From Argentina anserina (Eukaryota > Streptophyta > Magnoliopsida > Rosales > Rosaceae): DNA of 64,000 nucleotides. The notes under the pieces were generated by a model. It saw nothing but the letters and a program-made list of their open reading frames with translations, searched no databases and had not been told where the DNA came from. Position 1 is the stretch's first letter. Each line of letters begins with the position of its first letter. Of this stretch, positions 1-11,293 are shown in pieces. Location of the stretch: assembly GCF_933775445.1 (NCBI RefSeq), contig NC_065877.1, forward strand, positions 10,168,001 through 10,232,000. Direction: 5' to 3'. The position numbers and the translations under genes are program-made.

Positions 1-3000
1 TATAAACTCGAGCACTAAACCACTCTTTGATTCTTTTGTAATGACATAGTCATTGTAGTGACAATGGATTAAAAATTAAATCCATTAATAGCTTTCATTT
101 AGTTATGCAATCAACGTCTCTTTAACATATTCATAAATCAGAATATAGAGACAAGTAGTCTTAGGTCAAGACGTATAAATATCACAATATAAAGCTCGAC
201 AAGTGCATTGATATAGTCCCGAATGGCCGCTTAACGTTACTTAAGGGTTTTAGACCCTCAAACGTCATTCACGAGTGATTTTGACATGCAAATATCATGC
301 ATATACACCATATCCAAATACAAGGATCGGTGTTGCCTAGGCATACCCAAAAAGGGTTTCCCGCGTTAAAACAATAGAGCCAAAACGGTTAGGAGTTCGT
401 GAAGATGCCGTGTGAGAGAGGTTGCGCGAGGGGCTGTGCGGGGGCTTCATGGGTCTCGGCAAGGGGGGCTGCCAATGGCCTAGGGGCTCGGCCAAATTTT
501 TATGCCATTAGGGGTAAAACCGGGCGGCAGATGGAACATCTTGGCGATACTGCTAAGGCCGTAACTCGTGAACCTGTTATAGTTTGCGACTCCCCTAATC
601 TTGTACGAGCATGAGTTCAATTCGAACTTTGTGAAAACATCACCATATTTTAGAACGGTGGAAACATGTCATAATAAGACATCAATCAAGGCTTCATCAT
701 GCCAATGAAGCATAAATATGCTACAACAACCATTGTCAGTTCGAAGAAAAGCCGAGAGCAAAAGCTCATGGCTCGGAATCCTTCGGCGTTTTGCAATGCT
801 AGTTTGCAAAGTATTGATCAAAATCAATAGATGATGACCTAGTCCGCCAAAGATTGTGGAGAACCAAAACAGATGTATAATAACAGCATCAAAGATCATA
901 TAAGTGTGCATTGCGCCACATAAAGATCGTGTAAGCCTGACTTATGCCACAATTAAAACCGTGGACTTATGTAGGTAGTGCCATGTAGTATGTAATGCGT
1001 TACATTGCATTAACATATTGCTTTTGGTAATGAAACCATAAATGCATCGAGACATTCTCGTATGTTTTTTTACTTGAACTACATCAGAATTTTATAACCA
1101 ACAATCGGATTGAGATCTTGACATTGAAATCAATTCAAAGTGTAATGACTAAGTAACAATATTCACACTTATGCGGTGAATACATTCACAAAACTTGGGA
1201 AAATACATGGATTTGTAGTCATTCAGACTATTAACCGAAGCATTTATGCTTCATTTATTTCATTTTATAACCGCAATGTTTAATTGTTTTAAAAATCCGT
1301 AATTGTGAGAAGATATTCTCATGTTTTTCCATATAATGAGTGTCTTGTTTCAAGAATTTCTCATATCTAACTCTTGTATATTTTGACCATATTGTTTTTG
1401 TCTGTCAATGAAATGATGTTGCACCATATGAAATTAATTCGGACTAGGTGCATAAATACATCTAACATGAAAATGCCAAATTTCAGGCGCATGTTGCAGT
1501 TAACAAGAGGGAAGATTCATTGGTATCAATACGATACAACTTTCAAGTACTAAATTTGAGGTCAAGTCCCATAATATGGTAACTCAATTCAATAAACCCT
1601 AACAATTTCCGTCACAATGATTTAAGTGACAATTTCAGTCACAAACCGGTAGTATAAGCGACAATTTCTATCGCAAACAAATGTTTGTCCTTTTTTTTTC
1701 AAACATGTAGTTATACACAACGGCTACAGATGGTAACAATGGCATTCCTAGCCGCTCCTAAAACTTGGTACCAGGGGAATCATATCCTTGTATACCACTC
1801 GAGAAGCAAAAGAATCGGGTTGAAAAGGAAATTGAGATTGAAAGTCCCTGATGAAAGACAAAATTCAGAGGAATGTAGATTGCATGAAAGCAGCAATGTT
1901 AATTTAAAATATACTTAGTTGTTTGCCAAAAAAAACAACATATATATTGCTCTAGCTTAATTTCCACGGTCATGCTTAAATCCATGAATGCGTCGCGAAG
2001 TGACTCTCGTTATTTGATTTTGTATCATATTGTGATAAATTTCATAAAAATAAAAAATAATTGTTAGTATCATAAATAAATAATCCATATATTAAATAGT
2101 AAAATAAATTAAAAGATTAATGTGTCAGGTTAAAATACTTTTTACCATGGGCAAAATTACCATGCCCTTATTTACCAAGAGGTAAAACCTCTGTCATGGT
2201 TAGGTCAGAGAAGACCAACCGGGTCGGGTTGAGGGCCTGCGATCGTGCTCAGAAATCTCAAAGGACGTCATAGATCTGGGTTTGACGACCTTCAAGGCCG
2301 CTTGGTGGCGTCGGAGTATGCAAGCGACGTTGGGGAGGCTCAAAGGATGTTGGTTTGAGGGCGAACGTCGAAGAGCGAAAGACGCCAGTCCGGGAAGGAG
2401 CGTGTCAGATCGAGCCAGGCGTCAGGCGCTAGGTCATTGAAGACCGGTTGGGTCCGGGAAGATCTGGAGCGGCGTCGTTGTCTCTAAGTGAAGCACGCAG
2501 CTGCGATCTGGAAACCGGAGACAGGGAGGCGTGCCGACACTAGGCAACATCAAATTATTTTTTTTGCGATTATTTCAGCAGAATGAAAATTTTCTTCATC
2601 TTCTGTCTAATTTTTTCATGGCAGAAGAAATTTTGCGTCTTCTTCTATCGAATTATTTTCATGACAGAAGAATTTTTTTTCAGAAATTAGGGTTCTAGAC
2701 CTAGGAACTCAGGGATAAAACTATGTGCTGATAACGTGTTATAGAAGAATGTAATACGCATCGAAATAGGGAGAAACGTCATCTTTATTGATTGATGAGG
2801 AGACCTTATATATAAGCATTACATTGAGTATACAGTTGAATAAGAGATAATATACCATTCCTTATCTAGATTAACCTATATTATTTAGGACAAAATACAC
2901 CGGAAGATTACGGAGAGTAATTCTCTTACCACATTTTCATCATTTTTTTTAATTTCCATTATCTTATTTTTTTTTCTTGATTCGTTGGGTAGATATATTA

Positions 3001-3600
3001 CTTATCCTTAATCTTCTTCTTTTTTCATATATTTTTTTCTATTTTTAATTGATATTTTACTAAAAATAAATGCCATTGTTTTTGTTAAACTCTAAAAATA
3101 TATGATTAGGCTCAAATTAAATAAAAAAAATTGTATCTTTTTGCTTATTTGCAACTGAAATTTACAATGATATTTGCAACTAATGATTTTAATAATATAT
3201 TTAGGCATATATTGTGTAAGATCTTTCAAAAAATTAACGCCGTAATTTCATTTTCACACAGGCCTCCTACTACTTTGAGACGGCCCTGCCCATGATCGAT
3301 CACTCATGGCCACAAATGCTGCGTCTTGTTCGTTGATACTCGTCACTTTTGGTAATAAACTAATAAGTATGTTGGTATGTTGATAGGTGATAGGTGATAG
3401 GTGATAGTCCAATAATTACATAGCCGAAGAGGGTTGGTACTGTAGTACACATCTCCACATCCAAGCGTGAAGGTGAAAAATTAAACAACTCTAGTGCATT
3501 CTAGCTTGAATCCTGACACCATGCATGATGGTTCTTTTGCTTGTTTGGCTCAACATGATGAAATACAAACATAATGCATTCTTGAACCAATATTTTTAGA
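1..3600. other. Gene-poor AT-rich region, no supported gene
   Basis: No reading frame here shows a recognisable domain or a splice-consistent gene model. A GC-richer patch lies around 2200-2560. The short open frames at 399-614 and 1685-1918 have no family signature and are probably chance. The segment ends just before the AGCTTATAAG-rich edge of the Harbinger-like element. Confidence 0.6.
2709..2900 (-). mobile_element. Possible Ty1-copia-like LTR remnant
   Basis: Read on the minus strand, this stretch carries a polyadenylation-like AATAAAGATGACG run, a TATATATAAG TATA-like motif and the phrase ATAACACGTTATCAGCAC. I associate that phrase with LTR ends and primer regions of plant copia elements. 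No paired LTR, coding domain or target duplication was found, so it can only be called a remnant. A SINE or an unrelated repeat remains possible. Confidence 0.3.
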
Positions 3601-4650
3601 GACGCGTGGAGGATCAAGTGCGCGTTTGGGGAAGCTTATAAGCTCCTTAGCTTATAAGATGAGGAGAATACCCGTTTGGTAAAAGCATAAAGAACTTACT
3701 TATCTTAAAAGCCTAAGTCATTTATGAGGAATAAGCAAAAGTGAGTGACTCCTTCCTTATGATTATAAGTCACCGCGTTTTCGTTTCGGGAATTAAGTGA
3801 ACTTCAAAAATGACATTGGGTACCCTTGACTATAGCTGAAAATTACTAACTTACCAATATAAAAGCTCAGATGAACAGAAAACTTACCTGCAGAGCGCCT
3901 CCATTTCTCTTTTATTTCGTGGTAGTCTCCTGGTGTGCCTCCATTTTTCAGTTCTCCTTTCCATCTTTGAGGTTTGCAGCTGCTCAAGAGGTAAACAACT
4001 TATTTCTCCCCCTTGTTCCTCATTTCTTCTCTTTTTGTTTCTGGGTTTTGATTAGTGATTGAAATTATATATGTGTGAGATCTAGTGTTTCTGTCTTTGA
4101 AATTGAATTTCTTTACAAGTGTACTACTCTATTGTATATCATTCTTGAAAATGATACAAAATAATTCCATCAGATGTACTCTATAATATAGTCAAGAAGT
4201 TTGTAATTGTAATGGTGATTGTATATAGATTCATATCTACTCTAATTGATTCCTCTACTTGTCCTCTTTTTTTTAGGCATCATAGAATTCTAGGTTATAG
4301 GATCATCATCAGCAAGTTTAATCCTCTTACATTTCAGCTTGTACAGTTGAACATATAAACATGGCAACACACACACACACAAATAAGAAATGAGAGCTAA
4401 CTTTTCACCAATTTGGAGAGGAACCAGCTGCTCTATAATATACTATTAATAAATTGTTATTCTGCTGTGGAATTTGGTTTGTACTACTTCCAATAGTGAA
4501 TAGAGAGAGAAAAAGAGAGAGAGAGAGAGAGTAGAAACAATGTAAACATTGGCATTACAGTTTGTTGTGTTCAACTAGAAGATTACCAGAAATTGTATGT
4601 TTAGTTTGTTTAGAGCAACTCTAATAGAGAGGTCAAATTTTGTTGTTACT

Positions 4651-5948
4651 AAAGTTTACTAGAGGTAGTAAACTTCTACTGGGGGTATTAAACTTGAAAA
4701 ACAGTATTTCTAAAGGCCATAACACACCTTAAAACGGAGAAAAATCAACTTAGATGCAAAAAAATAAAGTTTACTGGGGTTAGTAAAAATTTTACTAAAG
4801 TTTACTAGAGGTAGTAAACTTCTACTGGGGGTATTAAACTTGAAAAACAGTATTTCTAAAGGCCATAACACACCTTAAAATGGAGAAAATCAACTTAGAT
4901 GCAAAAAAAATAAAGTTTACTGGGGTTAGTAAAAATTTTACTAAAGTTTACTAGAGGTAGTAAACTTCTACTGGGGGTATTAAACTTGAAAAACAGTATT
5001 TCTAAAGGCCATAACACACCTTAAAACGGAGAAAAATCAACTTAGATGCAAAAAAATAAAGTTTACTGGGGTTAGTAAAAATTTTACTAAAGTTTACTAG
5101 AGGTAGTAAACTTCTACTGTGGGTATTAAACTTGAAAACAGTATTTCTAAAGGCCATAACACACCTTAAAATAGAGAAAATCAACTTAGATGCAAAAAAA
5201 AATAAAGTTTACTGGGGTTAGTAAAAATTTTACTAAAGTTTACTAGAGGTAGTAAACTTCTACTGGGGGTATTAAACTTGAAAAACAGTATTTCTAAATG
5301 CCATAACACACCTTAAAACGGAGAAAAATCAACTTAGATGCAAAAAAATAAAGTTTACTGGGGTTAGTAAAATTTTTACTAAAGTTTACTAGATGTAGTA
5401 AACTTCTACTGGGGGTATTAAACTTGAAAAACAGTATTTCTAAAGGCCATAACACACCTTAAAATAGAGAAAATCAACTTAGATGCAAAAAAAAATAAAG
5501 TTTACTGGGGTTAGTAAAAATTTTACTAAAGTTTACTAGAGGTAGTAAACTTCTACTGGGGGTATTAAACTTGAAAAACAGTATTTCTAAATGCCATAAC
5601 ACACCTTAAAACGGAGAAAAATCAACTTAGATGCAAAAAAATAAAGTTTACTGGGGTTAGTAAAATTTTTACTAAAGTTTACTAGAGGTAGTAAACTTCT
5701 ACTGGGGGTATTAAACTTGAAAAACAGTATTTCTAAAGGCCATAACACACCTTAAAATGGAGAAAAATCAACTTAGATGCAAAAAAATAAAGTTTACTGG
5801 GGTTAGTAAAAAATTTACTAAAGTTTACTAGAGGTGGTAAACTTCTACTGGGGGTATTAAACTTGAAAAACAGTATCTCTAAAGGCCATAACACACCTTA
5901 AAACGGAGAAAAATCAACTTAGATGCAAAAAATTAAAGTTTACTAGGG
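4651..5948. repeat. 146-bp tandem repeat array, about nine copies
   Basis: The phrase AAAGTTTACTAGAGG recurs at 4651, 4797, 4943, 5089, 5235, 5381, 5528, 5674 and 5820, a spacing of 146 bp (one interval is 147). Copies differ by only a few substitutions and A-run lengths, which suggests recent amplification. Each unit contains GTTTACT and AGTAAAC motifs in opposite orientation, so a unit can fold on itself. The array lies inside the Harbinger-like element and ends at a short direct duplication of CAGCTCCATGGTCCACTTAAT. Confidence 0.93.
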
Positions 5949-6230
5949 GTAGTAATCAGCTCCATGGTCCACTTAATCAGCTCCATGGTCCACTTAATTA
6001 CTAGAGTTTTGGCTGTTTCATAATATAAGAACACTAATATAGATCATCATAGTTCATATGTGCTATGCATATTTGTGTACTATATAAGAACAACTAACGT
6101 ACTGGACCAAAATGAAGAACACTAAGATACTTGAACATCAACCATGTACAAATTAGATATATACATGTACAAATTTATATATGTTTGTATGTTTCATGTT
6201 AATTTATGTCAATCCTCATGTGTTATATAG

Positions 6231-6563
6231 ATGGGATCAGCCGTATGGAATCCGGTATTAGTAGACCTACTTTGTGACTTAGTTATCAAGGAGGTGGAGG
6301 CTAATAATCAACCAAATAGTCATTTGAGCAAAGAAGTGAAGATTGTTATTGCAACCATGACTCTTCATAATTATATAAGAAGACATGCAAATCGTGATGC
6401 CCATTTTGTTCGTTGGGCAGAAATGGTGGTTGACATACCAAATGATGAGGTAGAGATGGATCATGATGGAGGGGAAAATGAGCATGGTCATGATGCACGG
6501 GAAATTGAAGCAATAAGAAATGAAATCACTCAAAGTTTGATGAGTGCGCGTATAATATGAAAT
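6231..6563 (+). pseudogene. Chimeric Myb/SANT-like and Harbinger transposase remnant
   Basis: This 109-residue open frame has two unequal parts. Residues 4-34 (VWNPVLVDLLCDLVIKEVEA, then NNQP and SHL) resemble the start of the plant Myb/SANT-like domain found in the DNA-binding partner protein of PIF/Harbinger elements. Residues 36-60 (VKIVIATMTLHNYIRRHA) resemble the C-terminal LHNYIR segment of the Harbinger DDE transposase. The DDE catalytic core is missing. An internal deletion joining the two transposon genes would explain the structure. It has no intron and no partner ORF, and it is unlikely to encode an active transposase. Family assignment is from motif memory. Confidence 0.55.
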
Positions 6564-7063
6564 TATTTGATGCAAATGAAATATATATATATTGTTATTT
6601 GGTTTTGTAATTTAGTTGAATGTGTTAAGATATTTTTAATATTATTTGTGTCAATGACAAATGTGTTTTGTTATTAAGTATAAGAAAACATAGAACATTT
6701 ATTAATTTTACTTGAAGTCAATGAGAAAGTAAAAATTAAAATACTAATGTAAAAGGGTAGTGATAGATAAAAAAAGAAGTTAAAAATTCATATTGTATTT
6801 GCAAAGAATCAAGAAAGAAAATATACTCTTGGAAAATAAAAAAAATATTTTAAATTATTTGGTGTCCAAAATTGTCATTATACAAATACAAAGCATAAGC
6901 CAGTTTAAGTTTGCCAAACACTCTGCACAACTTATGCCACTAAAAGTCACTTAAAAAAGCCAGTTTACCAAACAGTCAGCTACTTAACTTATCAGAAACT
7001 TATTCTCAGAAATAAGTATAAGTCAACTTATCTTATAAGTCACAGCTGCGCCAAACACACCCC

Positions 7064-7411
7064 AAGTTTCATTTGTTCGGGTTGGGCTCATTACAGTCGA
7101 ACTTGAACTTTTGTAAGAGTCATCTTAAGTGATCTCTCAACGTCAATTCGCCCTCATTCGTAGACCAAACCAAGTCCAATTATATAACAAGTATGCCATA
7201 AATTATTAACTTCTTTAAGAAAACATTATTATGTTAATAAAAATTATGATAAAATTTTGAAAAACCTCAATGACAATTAGGAAATTGTTTTTGAATAAGA
7301 GCTCAAACTTCATGGAAGTGAAACCGAAGAATGAAGTGGATGATTTCTCGTCTTTGATTCTCCCAATTTATCTTTACTATCATAAAGTCAATAGGTTTCA
7401 ATGCTATTGAA
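7064..7411. other. Intergenic spacer between two transposons
   Basis: AT-rich DNA between the Harbinger-like element and the next TIR element. I see no coding potential or repeat structure in it. Confidence 0.6.
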
Positions 7412-7419
7412 TTAAGAAC

Positions 7420-9387
7420 CTAAGAAGCACGGAAGCTTGCATGCAGTCGCGCTTCGCGCTTCAGAAGCGGAAGCGAATCGGAAGCGCGCCAGAAGCGGTC
7501 GGAAGCGCGATTCCGAGACAAATGTGGTTTGGAAGCGATATGGAAGCGTCAAATAGGCTAGAAGGAAGCGTGGGCAATTGGGAAGGGTGGAAGCATCATC
7601 CACCAAATCCTCCTAAACCCATCAACGCCCACAACTACCCCACTCTCATCCTCCGCCTCTCTTGGAGCCCCGCTCACCCGAACCCGAAGGCACCGGCGAC
7701 CGTTATCTCGATAGCCGCCGCTCCGACGCCGCCTCTAAGCTCCTCCTTCAGGAAAAGAAGAAGAAGGGGCTTAAAGAGAAGCCGCTGAAGCTCTCCACCG
7801 CGGTCACTTGCTGCTATGGCTGTGGAGCTCCGTTACAGACTCCGAGTTATTCCGACCCCGTGACTTATGCGTTTTGGTATACACTGCGTTCAATTTTGAT
7901 ATACTGTTTCGTAATTTCGCTCCAGTTTTGGCTTTGATAGAATCAAATGTGGAAATGTAGTTTATGTTGATTGTGTATTTTGATGTGCAGAAGAAGAAGC
8001 ACCAGCAGCTTAGGACTCTGATATGTGGAAGATGCAAGCTGCTTTCTCATGGCCACAGTTCATCATGGCGGAGCAGCTCCGGGAGAAGCTCTCGCATTTG
8101 CTCTACGAGAGAGCCTTGATAGTGAAATTGGTATACTCTACTTGCTGGCATTTTGTTTCGAGTGAGTTGTGTTGAGCAATGTTGGTTATTTTTTTAAATG
8201 GATATTGGAATGTAGGTTGATATTGTGGACTTCAACGGTAGTTTTTTTTGGCTCGTGTGCATGATTTGGCCGGTGCGAACCCTATAATGTTAGTGATTAC
8301 TATGGTACTAAGATGGTGATTAGTACTTAATGTGGCGTTGATGAATGCGGCTTTCTAATTGGAGTTTGTAATGACAGATTGATTTGCTTCCGAAAGGGAC
8401 TGATTTTAATTGTATTGGTGATTGGGTTTTGGAGGCCACTGTAAAGAAGAAGCTTAAGTAAGATTTGTTACCTTGGCCATGCTTTTACTAATGCATATAG
8501 TTTCAATCTGAAAAGTGTATGTGTCTGCTTGTTGGCAGTGTTATGAGTGTTCATCTGATGAGTTCGAGGTCTTTGGTTGGAGTAGCTAGAGTTGTATCAG
8601 AGATTCAAAAGGAAAAGAAGGTATTTTGTTCTAAGTTAATGTGCATCTGCATTATGAAATTCAATAACTTGACTAAAGCCATTGATATCAGTTAAATAAT
8701 TATGGCCAGCGGATGAAATAGATTACATATTAAACCATCCATCAATGGCTTCTTGATGAACTTCAAACTGAGTCATTGTTGTAGTTACGGTGAGCTTCTT
8801 GTTCAGCATTGAGTATGCATGTTAAAGGAAGAAAAAATGAAAGAGTTGTCAGGGTCTTGTTTTGACCTCTGAATTTATCATCCTCTAGTTGGTGCTACCT
8901 TGGATTGACCTATTATCTTTTGCACCTTTGATAGTTTATATTATCTGCTTCCGTATTGATTGCAAAGTGATGAATTTCGGTGACATACGGTTGATTGCTG
9001 CTGTTTGTATTGTGGTGATACAGAAGAGTTGAAAGTCTTATTAGTTGATGTTAGTAGATGTTAGCATTTGTTCACTTATTCTCTTTTCCTTTTCTTTTAG
9101 GATAAATTGCAAATTACACTTATTAAGTAGTATTGTCTTTATTTTTATTGAGTTTATTTGGTTGTGTAACAATAACATTGAATTTGCTATGAATCGGATA
9201 ATGACTTTGAATTTGCTATTTTTTTGTTTTTTTACTATTATATATACAAGTTAATATCTTTAATTATATATTATTTTATTCCGCGCTTCCGAAACGTCCC
9301 CGCTTCCAAGAAATTTTGAAAAAAAACGCTTCCGCGCTTCCAAACGCTTCGCTTCCTCGTCCCCGCTTCCGATTCCATGCAGCCTAG
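7420..9387. mobile_element. Gene-capturing TIR transposon (hAT-like, Pack-type)
   Basis: The element is bounded by an exact 8-bp direct repeat, TTAAGAAC, at 7412-7419 and 9388-9395, as expected for hAT-type insertion. A 9-bp duplication with one mismatch, as in Mutator elements, is also possible. Both ends carry many copies of GGAAGCG, in one orientation at 7470-7570 and inverted at 9285-9375. These act as imperfect terminal and subterminal inverted repeats. The interior holds intron-containing pieces of a host GTPase gene instead of a transposase, so it is a non-autonomous, gene-capturing element. Confidence 0.72.
7650..8621 (+). pseudogene. Captured fragment of a NOA1/RIF1-type GTPase gene
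   Basis: Five exon-like blocks match the plastid circularly permuted GTPase NOA1/RIF1 in order. About 7655-7872 includes TCCYGCGAPLQT. About 7991-8130 includes KKKHQQLRTLICGRCKLLSHGH and then EQLREKLSHL in another frame. About 8217-8312 begins VDIVDFNGSF. About 8379-8457 gives IDLLPKGTDFNCIGDWVLEA. About 8540-8621 gives VMSVHLMSSRSLVGVARVVS and EIQKEKK. GT-AG introns are kept between blocks, so the capture was from genomic DNA. Two frame breaks are visible: a deletion after LSHGH, and an expanded T run in the third block that shifts the ARVRDLAGANP segment. The G-domain nucleotide motifs downstream are absent, so it is not functional. Confidence 0.8.
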
Positions 9388-9395
9388 TTAAGAAC

Positions 9396-9734
9396 TAACA
9401 TATCTATTATTTTATTATTTTACCCTAATAAATAGACAATTGAACGATTGCATAAATTCTTGTATACTCCACCAATGTTTTTTCTCATAAATATTCTTGT
9501 AGGAATTCTGACGACCACTTTTATTTGACCAACCTCATGCCCACTTATCTAGTTAAATGACACATGTTATAGATTAACTATGGTATAACCATGATTATCT
9601 ATATAAATTAATAATAATAATTTTTTTCTAATTTTACATTTAAACTAAATTTTTAGAATTTAATTGTTCTTACAATTTTTCAGGTTTATAGTTTTATTTT
9701 TGAAGGCAGAACACTTAACGCAAGCTAGGTGTCG
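9396..9734. other. AT-rich spacer before LINE 3' end
   Basis: Low-complexity AT-rich DNA with no coding signal. It separates the NOA1-carrying transposon from the 3' end of the minus-strand LINE. Confidence 0.5.
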
Positions 9735-9768
9735 CAAGTATTATTGAAAGGGAAATCATTTTGCAACC

Positions 9769-9788
9769 GGGGGGGGGGGGGGGGGGGG
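9769..9788. repeat. 20-base G homopolymer
   Basis: Uninterrupted G run at the 3' end of LINE 1. Similar runs occur at 14057-14067 (11 C), 39800-39814 (15 C) and 42935-42953 (19 G, in SRPK intron 2). Confidence 0.9.
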
Positions 9789-9799
9789 ACATAGCACCA

Positions 9800-11036
9800 A
9801 GACCCCGTACTACAGTATAAATAACACTGATATCCTCGTAGAGCACATCTTGTATAATGTCAGGAGACGCCTCAACCCAAACACTATGAATAGAACCATT
9901 GCAAGCAAAGTATGCAAGGCGATCTGCAACACAATTTGCTTCCCGGAATATGTGTCATATTGAAGAAGAAGGCAAGGCAAGTAGATACCTCTTACAATCC
10001 TCTATGATACGACCCACCTCCGATAAATCCGATCTTGAAGAATTAAGAGCAGTTACTAACACAGAAGAATCACTTTCAACGTCAATGTTTCCCCATCCTT
10101 GGCTAATAACAAGAAGCAAACCCTCTCTACACGCCTCAGCCTCCATAGCAAGAGCTGAGTGTGCATATAGATAGGACTTAGCAAACACAGTGATACTCCT
10201 CCCACCTTCATCACGGCATACCACACCAACCCCTCCCCTATTGGTACTCAAATCAAAAGCACCATCAACATTAAGCTTCAATCGACCTCTAGGAGGAGAC
10301 GTCCACTTAACATGAGCTCTCTTCTTCTTTCCCAAAGCCTTAGGGTGAAAAAACTGAAACTCCTCTAGCATTTTATAAACCCAATTAATCATATTCAAAG
10401 GTTGGAAAGATGTCCCCTTCCACAACACATTATTGCGTTCATTCCAAATAGCCCATAAACCCATGAAAAACATATCTCTGGCATCAACATCAATAGAATC
10501 GATCACATCTAGCACCCACTCATTAACAGAACTAGCTTGGTGAGAGGCAGCATCAAGGTGCAGCGGACCGTGCAACCAAATACTCTGAACAACATGACAA
10601 ATTTTAAAATAAATGGACATCCCTCTCAAGCTCGGATCCACAAGCAACAAATAAGGCTCACTGATATCAACTCTTCTCTTTACTAATGCCGCCCGAGTGG
10701 GTACTATACCTCAAAGAAGCCTCCACACGAAATTTCTCACTTTTAGAGGAACTCTAGCTTTCCAAATCATAGACCAATACTGCTTACTCACTCCTCCACT
10801 AACTCCCAAAGAAGTTGAGGCCCTTCCTACGTATGAAGAGCTTGGTTGAAAACATAGTACCCACTTTTCACATTAAACAAGCCTTTTTTATCATAGTGCC
10901 AGACATACCTATCATCACTTGCCAAATGACCAAGCTTAATGTTTGCAATTGTCTCTACCTCCCTCAGCGTGAAAAGATCCCCCAACAACTCCAAGTTCCA
11001 ACTCTTACCATCAAAATTAATTAAGTCACACACCAA
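9800..11036 (-). pseudogene. LINE zinc-binding tail and RNase H domain
   Basis: The block at 10827-11036 (DGKSWNLELLGDLF, YVWHYDKKGLFNVKSGYYVF) is the usual linker after the plant LINE reverse transcriptase. The 231-residue frame at 9955-10650 contains an RNase H of the RVT_3 type, with LKLNVDGAFD (first Asp), ALAMEAEACREGLL (Glu) and DVESDSSVLV (Asp) all present. A frameshift near 9955 moves the conserved ending (NCVADRLAYFA) into another frame. This domain was acquired by one lineage of plant L1 elements; the second LINE in this window shows no trace of it. Confidence 0.8.
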
Positions 11037-11293
11037 AAGATCTTATGTTCCTTCCATAATTTAATAATAGGGAGAAAAAGATGAAGGCATAGGCATCCAA
11101 GGGTCCGACCAGACATTAATCTGCTCCCCTGTACCCACCTGCATCCGAAGCCCCAATTTCAACACCTCACTGCTTGCATGATACTACGCCATGCGTATGA
11201 TTCTCCACCCTTCAACTCTGCAGCCATAAAAGAATGTTTTGGAAAGCAACGAGCCTTCATCAACCTCGCTAGAAAAGAATCAAGCTAATGCAC

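Larger units (their letters stand above)
3618..7063 (+). mobile_element. PIF/Harbinger-like DNA transposon, decayed
   Basis: The two ends are related in inverted orientation. The left edge reads GTGCGCGTTTGG followed by copies of AGCTTATAAG. The right edge reads CTTATAAGTCACAGCTG then CCAAACACACC. Such TGTTTGG ends with TTATAAG subterminal repeats are typical of PIF/Harbinger-type plant elements. Inside lie a nine-copy 146-bp tandem array and a short ORF with transposase similarity. I could not resolve a clean 3-bp target duplication, so the borders are approximate. It appears non-autonomous because the transposase catalytic core is absent. Confidence 0.5.

Noticed and set aside
399..614. 71-residue plus-strand frame starting MKMPCERGCARGC
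   Set aside because: No domain, no splice context and odd composition; likely chance in a GC-richer patch.
7441..7788. 115-residue frame over the transposon end
   Set aside because: Created by GGAAGCG terminal repeats running into the captured NOA1 exon in the wrong frame.
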